A DNA stretch of 64,000 nt from Eleginops maclovinus (Eukaryota; Chordata; Actinopteri; Perciformes; Eleginopidae): NCBI RefSeq assembly GCF_036324505.1, contig NC_086354.1:4519217-4583216 (forward strand), written 5' to 3'. Position numbers and translations under genes: made by a program. Each line of letters begins with the position of its first letter. Position 1 is the stretch's first letter. Shown one piece after another: positions 10,301-21,000 of the stretch. The notes beneath the pieces are model-generated. The model did no database searches and was not told the origin of the DNA. It worked only from the letters and a program-made list of their open reading frames with translations.

Positions 10301-12835
10301 TAATAGTGATTCTGAATTCTTTGCAACTAGTTTAACTTTTAGGAAACCTTCACTTAAGGTGGTGTTGGACCTATTATGGAAGTATTATGTTCTGTAGAAA
10401 TATAAACTGGGAATACCATTTTAATGTTGAGTATTTTAAAGTGAACCTTGACTGTTTTGTGATGTAGCATCACCTCAGACCAGAGACTGTCTCCAGCTGC
10501 TGAAGCTCCTGGGTGTTCCTGTCATCCAGGTACCACCTGCTAAATGTATTCCTTAATTTCCCATGTGCTTCTTCCCTGGCTTTCCTCACTGCATGGTTGT
10601 TTTATTTGTATCTGCCTGTCTGGTGCTCCAGGCTCCAGAAGATGCTGAGGCGCTGTGTGCCAAGCTGGTGAGAGATGGGACTGTGGACGCTGTGGCATCA
10701 GAGGACATGGACACTCTGCCGTTTGGAGCCAATATTGTAATTCGACAGCTCAATGCCAAGAAGGACAGGTAACAACTGAGCAATTCCTGTGTTTCTTAAT
10801 TGTTTTTATTGAGTAGATTTTTTTAGTATAATTTTCATTTAAGCTGGTAATGTTCCAAACTATTCCATAGAGTTTTACGTTGTTGAATCCATCTTCCCTA
10901 CATAGTCTGTATGCTCAGATGTATTTACAGTAAAGTTACTCTAATTATTATTAGTGCTCTTCTGAACCTATGAAGACTTTAGAGAACAGCATTGGATTAA
11001 TTTGAGCTTTAGTCATAAAGTGTTTTTGATTGTAAATCTGTGACAATATTGATGAATTGTGAATCCGTTTGTCAGAAATGATCCTGCCATCGCTTTTTTC
11101 CTCACTTGAGGATAGTCACAGCTTTTTTGGTTGTGCCCTGGCCTAAAGGTTTTTTTTGGATGATTTGAATTGTGGTTGTTCTTCTTTTTCCTTTTTCTTC
11201 ACAGTGACATCATTGAATACTCATTACCCAAGCTGTTGGAGAAACTCAAAATTACCCACGAGGAGGTGAGACTGAAACTTTAAAAACATCATTGAAGTAT
11301 AGAACATTAAAATTGTCAATACAACTTCACGGAAATACTACAAAGTGGTCCCCAAACCTTCCTCATTTTTCATCTTTGTCCTCCATCAGTTTGTCGACCT
11401 GTGTATACTATTGGGCTGTGACTACTGTGACAAGATAACCGGTTTGGGTCCAAAGAGAGCGCTGACTCTGATCCAGAAGCACCGTACTATTGAGAATGTG
11501 GTGTTGCACGTCAACAGAAAGGTACCAGCTGGACAACCAGAGTTCTTTTTTCCTTCCTGTAGGTAGCTTTAAAAAAAGTTTAAGATCTGATACGACATCT
11601 TTCTTTAGACTCATCCTGTGCCACATGATTGGAAGTACAAAGAAGCTCGGAAGATATTCCTGGATGCACCACAGACAGTAGCTCCCGAACTCACCTGGAC
11701 TGAGCCAGATGAAGAAGCCTTGGTTAGACTCCTTTGCCACGTCAAATACTTTAAGTATGTATTCTTCTTTTTACACTCTTTACTGTCTCTTTCAAAGACA
11801 GTCATGACTGAATACGTGTTGATGTTTTCCAGGAAGGAGAGGATCCGTCATCGCATGGAGAAGTTCTGGCAGACGCGGGAAAGTAAACGGGAGGAGAGGG
11901 AAAAAGAGAAGGCAGAAGGAAGAAGCAAGCAGACTCACATGGAGGACTTCTTTAGAGTAACAAGAAAGAGGGGGCAGGTGAGAAAAACACAACATTAATC
12001 TTTTTTTTATTAATATAATCAAAACTTGATTAATTGCAGGAAATCTATTAAGCTAAATTGACTTAATGGGGCTATTTTACTATGCTTTTTGGAGTTTCCC
12101 TTTTCCTGTAGTGTGTTAACAGGTTTGTGTTCATGTAAATGGTCTGCAATGACTAAAATCCCTGTGTTCCCTCGAAAGGGACTGTCTCTCCTACACACTC
12201 CCCTCCCTCTGCCTCAAATGCCTCCATTGGACTCCTTTTGTTTACTTTTGTAACATAGTGATATCTTTGCTAATAATGCTTCTACTGGCTAGTGCCCCAA
12301 CTCATGTAAATGATATCTAGGAGGTGGGACATCTCTAAGCAGTTGACCAATTACAACAGAGCCAGCCAGCTAACCAATCAGAGCAGACTGGGCTCTGGTT
12401 TCAGACAGAGGGTGAAAAGAGGTGCTGCAGCACAGGCAGTATGAGAAAAATAAAGAGCTTTTTGAACATTAAAGCATGGAGACATGTCCCAGTAGAAGCA
12501 CTAAATACAAACATGAACCTGAAAATGAGCAGGACCACTCCCACAGTGGTCCTTAAAACAGGCATCCCCTCGTGTTAGAGAGATTTTTAAAAATGTTTTT
12601 ACATGAGTGCTGCTGTAGTTCTCTTCTAAAGTAGTGTGACTCAGAACTACCTTTAATAGGATTGGATCAATCATGATTTCTAGTCTAGTCTGTTCTGACT
12701 ATAAATGTTTTTTCATTTTCAGTAGATCCAAATGTGGTATGTTTATTAGTCTGACACATTATGTCTTTTTTCCTCCAGCTTGTGGATGCTGCAGACGCTT
12801 CAAGCAGCATCAGAAAGAGACCCAAGTCAAAATAA
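7322..12835 (+). CDS. FEN1-family flap endonuclease homolog, 11 exons
   Basis: Structure-specific 5' nuclease family that trims DNA flaps in replication and repair. Exons: 7322-7403, 8796-8862, 9158-9260, 9403-9457, 10468-10529, 10632-10768, 11205-11265, 11390-11521, 11609-11754, 11833-11977, 12779-12835, giving 348 residues in one frame (human FEN1 is 380). Metal-site acids are visible: D34 (ALDTS), D74 (VFDGKPP), D127 and E129 (EDAEA), D148 and D150 (SEDMD), D200 (GCDYC). A helix-hairpin-helix region follows ([16 protein letters not shown]), then a basic stretch, a PCNA-binding box QTHMEDFF (315-322) and a basic tail ending RKRPKSK. The wedge loop and helical arch are shorter than in canonical FEN1, and the residue aligned with human E158 is Asp. 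The best match from memory is the fish 'probable flap endonuclease 1 homolog' type (zebrafish zgc:110269), a paralog and not fen1 itself. GEN1 and EXO1 fit less well because of the length and the PIP box. Confidence 0.9.
7470..7550 (+). promoter_or_regulatory. GCTA/TTAGC cluster in intron 1 of FEN1-like gene
   Basis: About 70 bp after exon 1 there is a run of AGCTAAAGTTAGC, GCTAGTTAGCTTAGC and AACTAGTAGC motifs. It resembles the clusters near exon 1 of mff, agfg1 and fbxo36. Function unknown; regulatory role inferred from position. Confidence 0.3.
7560..8240. repeat. miniature element family with AGTACTnnAGTAAAAGTA motifs
   Basis: The segments 7565-7705, 7855-7990 and 8100-8240 are rich in ACTTGAGTAAAAGTA and its reverse complement, in both orientations. 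This fits one or two copies of a short inverted-end DNA element in intron 1 of the FEN1-like gene. A related copy lies at 26065-26215. The family type (hAT-like or other) is not determined. Confidence 0.5.
9523..9561. repeat. near-perfect 39-bp palindrome in intron 4
   Basis: Arms 9523-9541 and 9543-9561 are exact reverse complements (19 of 19) separated by one base. The arm text is ATGTTTCCTAACTTAGGTA. It lies 66 bp downstream of exon 4 of the FEN1-like gene. Palindromes this tight are prone to deletion, so this may be recent. Confidence 0.8.
9750..10310 (+). mobile_element. dispersed element family A, copy 1, interrupted
   Basis: Shares with 12060-12540 the segments ATGGTCTGCAA, AGCCAGCCAGCTAACCAATC and AATAAAGAGCTTTTTGAACA, in the same order and orientation. 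The middle (about 9833-10085) is different sequence that starts with a hAT-like phrase (ACTACGGCCCAGGGGCCA), which suggests a second element inserted in the first. It lies in intron 4 of the FEN1-like gene. No coding capacity. Confidence 0.6.
12060..12540 (+). mobile_element. dispersed element family A, copy 2, near full length
   Basis: The most complete copy of a non-coding element seen four times here. It lies in intron 10 of the FEN1-like gene. Diagnostic blocks are GTAAATGGTCTGCAATGAC, AACCAATCAGAGCAGACTGG and CATTAAAGCATGGAGACATG. A non-autonomous DNA element is the likely class. Terminal repeats were not firmly defined. Confidence 0.6.
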
Positions 12836-14282
12836 GCTGCCAACATCTCCTGCTTGCTGCCTCCACCGTCCAAGTTGGAAGACGTTTTTAACACTGTCTG
12901 CATTTCCTGATATCTCATACCATTATGAAAAAAATGAAAGAGACAATCTATTATCCCAGTCTTAAATGTCTGGCATAAGACATTTTTTTTAAAGAAGCCT
13001 CCTCAGGCCTCTTTCTTGTGCTGATGACTACATCTAGCATCTTCACCATCCATATCAGTGACTAAATAATAATAATGTGATTTGAATTTATATTACGCTA
13101 ACAATTGACACATTTCAACAGTTTTAGAGGCAGTAGTTTTACATGTTGAATCATGGGTTTATATAAGTGCCTTCTTCTAACCCCCCAAATTTAGAAGGAG
13201 CCAAAACACAAATTTTGCAAGATGCTTTCTTTGTTTCTACATGGGAGGAGCACTTCCCCCACTGACAATACAATAATCTGATCTTGTCTTAACAGCAGTG
13301 TCTGCAACAATGCAGTGCACTGAGCAGTTCTTCAGTGTATCCAGCAGTTTCCTGCAGAGCTACATAGAAAGCAGAGCAGGCGGTGGAGGCTATGAAAAGG
13401 AACAGTGCGATCACTGTTGGGGAGACCGTCCCCCCAGCCAACACGGGAGACAGCGGATGTCTCATCACAAGATATTCAATGAGCACCTGTTGTGTTCAGG
13501 GTGCCAAGGCTGAGACCAAAGACTTGAATGTTAAAACATGCAAACAAGTGGTTACATGTGCAACAAGAGATAGTGAGATGTTGTAATCCATGTGAAAAAA
13601 AGAAAAAAACCCTGTAAATGCAGCATACACTGTATGATTTTTTAATTTCTATTTGAGATATAATCATGATGTCTTTTTTAAAGACATTTAAATTGTGTAT
13701 GTTGTTCATCTCTCTATAAGTTATTTTGCTTTTGTTCTTCTTTTTTACTTTGTTCTCTTGTGTTCTCACACCTTTATACTCAGGACACAATTCGAGCAGT
13801 AAAATATAACCTCTTAAAAAAATAAAACACTATTTAAATAAATAAATGTCCCTTTTTGATGTTTTTTGATTTGTTTTAAAGGTTCCCTAATGTAGTCTAA
13901 GTTTGAAGAAGATTTTTGACAGTTTTAACACTTAAATAACTAATTCCACCCCTCTGTGTGTTTTTTTAATTAAAAGTGTGAATTGGCAGTGTTTTTTTTT
14001 TTTTACAACATTCTTCAACATTTTTTTAAATAAACAGTGAATAGTGTTATTTAAATTAGGCATCATTCCAAACCAACAGATGGCGCTTGTGCTTGTGAGG
14101 CCGGTCTGTCTCACACTTTTTTGCCGGGTAGAAGAAGCAGTTAGTCAGTCGCCCAGTCTACCCAGCCAGACCTCTTGGAAAGGTGTCTGCCGCGAACAGT
14201 CTCCCCTGAAGACACCCGCCCTGTCCCGGGTCCCTTGACCAAACTTCCCCTCCCCGGTGATACCAGACGGTTCTTTTTGACC
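12836..14282 (+). other. FEN1-like 3' region and agfg1 5' region
   Basis: No further coding exon was recognised. The first part should be the 3' UTR of the FEN1-like gene. The last 180 bp before the agfg1 start are GC-rich, as expected for a 5' leader and promoter. The middle holds only short open frames without family features. Confidence 0.45.
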
Positions 14283-14713
14283 ATGGCGACGAGTGCGAAG
14301 CGAAAGCAGGAGGAGACTCATCTGAAGATGCTCCGGGAAATGACTAGCCTGCCCGCGAATAGGAAATGCTTCGACTGCGACCAGCGCGGCCCGACCTATG
14401 TCAACATGACAGTGGGCTCCTTCGTCTGTACCACCTGCTCCGGCATATTGTGAGTAACCTTTTAGGGTAAACTACCATATTTTTAATTTTCAGTGTCCGA
14501 CAGAGCAGGGACAGGACGCCGCAGTCGGTCATGGGTTTGTCCCGGTCCGCAACTGACTTGGCGGTACCGTTAGCTCGTTAGCTAACGTTACAGTCAGGAC
14601 AGGTAACATCGGTTCGTTGAGTTGGGTTGGGGCAAATAGTGTCGTCCTTTTTAGTTTGTTTACAGCCTTACTTCACTGTGATAACAAGAAGTGGTGTTTT
14701 TCATATATGGACG

Positions 14714-14776
<63 letters not shown>

Positions 14777-14956
14777 GGGGGGGGGGTCTGTAACTTATTG
14801 CCAGGTTAGCACGCCCAACAGAAAGGTTCCTATAGACCCAACAGTCACATATTCGAACATCTTGTTCAAAAACAGAACGTCACAGAGAAACCACCTCTAG
14901 TTAAACTCTAGCTAGACCCCTGACAACACACACACACACGCACGCACACACGCACG

Positions 14957-15011
<55 letters not shown>

Positions 15012-18000
15012 TCTATTCTAGATAAGAAGGAGCAGGGTGGGTCTATCCACTTGGGAAGTAGTTGACAGACTAAGTAGGGCAGTGGGTCGTCCTGAGCTGC
15101 TGTCTGATCAAACACCTTCTTTTTCAGAAACTTTGAGAAGTCATAACCAGGATTTATGCAATACTTTGGCTGCTTACTCCCACGTAGTTGCTACAGATGC
15201 CAACATGACTGATTACATTAAGGCCTGTCAGTATCTGTGACGTGTGTCTCCTAAAGTAAGGTGTTGCAGTGTGTACAGTAGTTGTCCTTTATATTGTAAG
15301 TTAGTAGTGTGTGTGTGTGTGTGGGAGACCGTGATTGAGGCTGGGTGATATGAGAAAGTCAATATCATGGTATATTTTATGAAATACCTCAATATCAACA
15401 ACTATATATATATAAAAGAAGCACACAATTTACAAAATACATATCAATATCATAAAATACCCAGCGCTAGTGTATGAGTATGTATTGTATTCTATCATAG
15501 TATGCAACAAATTCACAATCTAGCTGAAAAGACACTGACAATATCATAGTGTGTGTGTTAATCCTTCAGTCTGTGCGAATCCATGATGAAACTGCAGAAT
15601 AAGCACGTCAACAAGGAAAGATGAAATTTGGCTTCAGTCTTTCATTTAAGTGGACGTGTCTGTATTTTAGCATTGCTGTCTTTCCTCATTCTTCTTCAGA
15701 AGACAAAAAGCTCTGTCAGGTTGCAGTCGACAGCAATTTTCAAATCCTGCCATAAATTGTGTTTGGATGGAAGTCAGACTTGGCCGCACCGGGTCCAGAA
15801 CACTATCATTGTTGTTCTTCAGCCATTCCTGTTTAAGGTTGCATCAGGGTTTTCTCCAGGATGTCTCCTTAGTGTCTGACCCCCACGAGCTTTCCTTCCC
15901 CTGAGCATGATGCTGCCTTCACAAGCCTTCATTGTGGTGATGGTTAAATGTGTATTGGTCTCATCAGACCAGAGAACCCACATCCCTTATGGCCAACACT
16001 GACCTACATGACAAGTTGTTTATTTTTTCAGCAGCGGTTTTTTCTTTGTCAATCTGCCATAAAGCCGCAACTTGTGAAGCAATAGTTGTTGATTGCAATC
16101 TGTCTCCTATATTTGTTAAAAAGCTCATCCGGGGTCACCTCAGGCTTTTTGCTGCCCATCCTCGCCGCTTTACCCTTGCACAGACAGACCCTGATTATTT
16201 GAGAAGTACTTACTCAAGGAAAATACACAGCTTACTAAAAAGAGGATTCAAGATTCAAAGGCTTTATTGTCATCGTCATAATAACTCCAGTAAATTGGGA
16301 ATGGACATTTTAAGTCCAAGGCTCCTCCAACAATGCAACATAAATTGGATGCAATAGAAATATGCAGACTGTCAACAGATGCAAATATGAGGATTGACCT
16401 TATTATACTCTGAAGTGTTTCATGATTTTCTTTCTTATCAGTGTTGGGAGTTTAAGGATTAAGGCCCCTTTGACACAAACGTGATTTTATGCTATATAGA
16501 CAAGCTAGGATTCAGTAAACTTGTTAAATGGGTCCTATTCTGCTCATGGTCAAGTTCATATTTGTATTTGGTGTCTCTACTGTCATATCTCCATGCTTTA
16601 ATGTTCAGAAAGCTCTTTATGTTTCTCATACTGCCTGTGCTGAAGCACCTCTTTTCACCCTCTGTCTGAAACCAGAGCCCAGTCTGCTCTGATTGGTTAG
16701 CTGGCTGGTCAACTGCTTTGAAATGTCCCGCCCCTTAGCCATCATGTACAATGTGTTAGAGCGCTAGCCAATAGAAGAGCGAGTGTTACAGCGTGTTGTG
16801 ACTATGTTATGAAAGTGAACAGAGGAGTCCATTACTTAAACAACTTTTAAACTTTTTTTGTTGTTGCTTTTTTTAAACTATTTTTTTTCTTTAGATCCAT
16901 GTTAAAAAATAGATGAATATTACTTTCATATATGATTTAATGGTTAAAAAATGAAGCATGTCTAAGAGTATTTGGGATTAAAGGTTTTACTGACGCTAAA
17001 AATAGTGTTATCATGGCTACACTCATGACTTTGACATTTCTGCCATTTCTAACAAAGTTAAGGTCCTTTCTAATTTAAATCAATGGATTAAATATCCCAA
17101 ATATTTATAAATTAACTGTTTCAACAGACTCCTTTTCCATTGCCAGTAGATGATATTTGTTTTTCTGTTGTTTTCTCTTTAGGTGAGTCATGTTTGACGT
17201 CAAGGACATGACACAAACTAACTTTTTATTATTGTTGTTGGGAAATCATATTTGCAATATCATAACATCCCTTGTAATTAAAACCACAGCTGTAAGGTCT
17301 TTTAAAAAGTGTGTAACTTGCTAACTAGTATCATTTTCTGAGGTATTTTGTCAAATGTTAACTTGCACCCAGTTACCATGTCCAAAACATTAGGTCCACC
17401 ATGTCAGAAGAAAATACATTAACCCATCTGTGGTTGTTTTCTCTCCTGTCCCGTGAACAGCATTGGGTTGCATCCTGCTCTCTTGTTCCTAAGCTAACAT
17501 GTTCCTCCTCCACCCACAGGCGAGGACTGAACCCCCCACACAGAGTGAAGTCCATCTCTATGACCACATTCACACATCAGGAAATCGAGTTCCTACAGAA
17601 ACACAGCAACGAGGTATCGTGCACATTTACAACTAGTGACTCAGCATATTTCACAATGTTGTTCCGAATTTCTGCAGTCATTCTGGCTCTGATTCTGGAG
17701 CATCTTGGCATTTTTCTGAACCCTGCTTAGTCAACTTTATTGGCATTCCTCTCTCCCCACTTTTTTCTGCTGTTTCTCGTCATCCCCTCCCCCCCTTCCC
17801 TTTATTTTCTCTCACCTCTCTTCCCGGCTTTGCCACCACCCCCACCCCAATCCCTTCCTTTACCTCCCACTCTCCTCATTCCTCTGCCCCCCCCCAAAGG
17901 TCTGTAAACACATCTGGTTGGGCCTCTATGACGACAGGACATTAGTTGTTCCAGATTTCCGAGAGCCACAGAAAGTAAAAGAGTTCCTTCAAGAAAAATA

Positions 18001-21000
18001 TGAAAAGAAAAGATGGTAACATACACTCATTGTTTTTTTATTGTTTGTGTGATATGTTTTGGGAAGACTATAATTTAATGCACTAAATGTATTATAGGAA
18101 TGATTCCTACTTCATTCCATGCAAACTGCTTTAAAAAATATAGTTTAAAAGTAAATGCTAAATAAAGTGCTTAAAATTCAAAAGTTCTACAGTGCATTCA
18201 GTGTGGCTGAAAGGGAAGGAGTGCTGACGTCCAAACGCTGCCTCTGCCATAAAGTTATGGATTTGGTTAACCATGTGTTTTAGTTTGATAGTATGCTCTT
18301 CATTATCCAGGACGTTCCGTGTGTACGTGTCACTTTCCTCTTTAACTGTAGTGTTGGTGGGAAGAGCACATTTTAAACACTGCTCTAGGGAGGACGTTCC
18401 CTTTTGTACCAGCCTTTATCACTACAAATGAATAACTACCCATCTTTTGTACTCGAGTGGTTATAAGATTAGTTATAAAGCTGCTTCTGTATTTTGTTTT
18501 AAAAAAACTAATCAATCCTGTACAATTTGTGTTGGTGTTCTTCTCTGGATGCACAGGTATGTCCCTCCAGACCAGGCGAGGGCAGTAGCAAGTGTGCAGG
18601 CCTCTGTGTCTGGCTCCTCAGCCAGCAGCACTGGCAGCACCCCCGAAGTCCAGCCCCTCAAGACCCTGCAGCTCAACAAAACCCCTCTGCGGCAGGTAAC
18701 ATTTTTTATGGGCTCCAGCTCCGATTAACTTCACCTGTGTGGCAGCTTACTTTCACCCTTTTTCCTGTGGAATGTTTATGAAATTGTAACTTATAAACAT
18801 TTAAAGGTAACAATAAGCGTGCTCTGCTCAAATCCAACAAACCTTTTTGTTCTTTTCATCGAGCATTGTAAAACACACCAACATCCAAAATGTCTCCGTT
18901 AGTCTTTCACTGTTTAACCAATCATCAACTCTGGTTCGACAGTTTGAAAGAGAGACTGGATTATATATAAAATACCTGAACCACTCTTGTTTTCTAACCC
19001 TGCTTTCTAGCAATCAGAAAATATCAAAAGAAAAACCTGTATAAACAAGCTCATTTTGGTTGGGGCTTAATTCTGAAAGCACCTGCAAAAGGTGAAATGA
19101 ACCATTAACTGTGCTGCCAAGCAAACAGCGTGTCTGTGATCCAATTTAAAAAAGAAAAAGAAATGAGGGAATTAGCATATTCAGTCAAAAATATGTAAAT
19201 GAGCCTTATTGCAAAAGCTGCCGTGCTCACCAACATTAGCACTAATAGTCCCACTCACTATAAGGTTTGGATGCATAGAAAAAATAAACACCTAACAAAT
19301 CAATTTCATCCCTATTGCCCAAATCCTGCGCTTTCATATTGTCCTTTTCCTTATTATCATATCATTTCCTGTCTAAGTAATTCTGACAAGCCCTGTGTCT
19401 CTGACGTTTACCCCCATGTCTGTCATACTTTGCCACATGGATCATTGCACCCAGACACAAACAGGGGCCAAATGTCCCTTAGCTTTGAAACTATATGGGG
19501 CATGTTTGTTCTTTAATATCCTTAGCGCACAATCTTCTGTGGACTGGACCTTGGCACAGGGCAGATAGCGGCTGCAAATGATGCAAAATTCATGTTGCTA
19601 TCAGCGGCTGCAATACATTCTCTGTGAACTCTCCCCTAATGCTCTATTTGCCCAATAAGAAACATATATGAGGTCTTGGAATTTGGTTGCAGAAAGGTTG
19701 TAACTCCTATTTCTTTTGGCTGCTGCTCAGTCTCCGGGTCGAGGTCGTTCCCAGGCTCTCATTGCTGCTCAGGAGAAGAAGTTTGACCTTCTCTCCGACC
19801 TTGGAGGAGACATCTTCGCTGCTCCACCCACTCAAACTTCCAGCTCTACCAACTTTGCCAACTTCGCACATTTTCCGAGCCAGTCGGGTAAGAAAGCTCT
19901 CTGAAAGGCACCAAAAGATGCACTCAGTTCACTTCACAGATGAATATGGAAACATAGCCGTGTTTAACATTTGTTTTGTCATCACTCCATGCATTTATTT
20001 CCCTGCCATTGTTTTTAAGTTCCACATTCATCTTGTGTGTTCATTTCTCCCTGTGAATGGCTGCAGCACCTCAGGGTAATTCAGACACCAACTTTGCCAA
20101 CTTTGATGCATTTGGAAACACTGCTATTCCATCACATCTGAGCACGTCACCCCCCTCAAAGTCCTCTTCATCAGGTACCCCCAACCCCCCCAACATTGTC
20201 TTTCCTCCACCCTGTCCACACATCCTCATCTCAGTATTTTTCATAATTATTTCTGAGTCCTTTTGGTCAAGCATGTGTGCTACAGATGCTAAGACCATGT
20301 GAGGCTCATCAGTACTGTGACACATTTAATGTTAGCAGATTTCCTTTTTTTACATTAATGCTCAGCGCAGTGAGCAATTGTTAAGTTTGTCTTTAGTTAG
20401 TAATTTTGGAAACACCAATTCCTTACTTTCACTTTTTAAATATTAGTTTTATTTGGTGTTAAAGGAGACACCTGGTTAGCATTTACCATAAAGCTGTTAA
20501 AAAATATCACAGTTTTCCTGAACATTTTAGCTAATTCTTTGTTTCCTATTATTTTACCTTTTGTGTGTCACACGTCTTTGAATATCTCACCAAATTGTGT
20601 CAAAGGGGGAGGTGTGCCGATCCCCTCAAGGTCTAGTGCCGTCCCCATCCAGATAGGCAGCAGCAGAGAGGACCGCTACGCTGCTCTGGCTGAGCTGGAC
20701 AACGAGCTCAGCTCCTCTGTCAACTCTGGCAGCAGCGTGCCAGGGTGAGACACGCACACACATGCACACACACAGTAATATTGTGATAGCACTGCTAATA
20801 ATTGTCCACCAGAAGCTGTTCATTTCCTACACAGGCTGCCTCTGCACAATTATAATAACTATTTATATGGCACCTTCAAAATCAGACATCACATGAGGTC
20901 AAATTATAACAAGAAGATAAAGGTTGCAAAGTCAGAAGAGAAATGAGGATGAAACAGACAACGGTTAATTTAAACAAAGCATGTCATTAAGATAAATACC

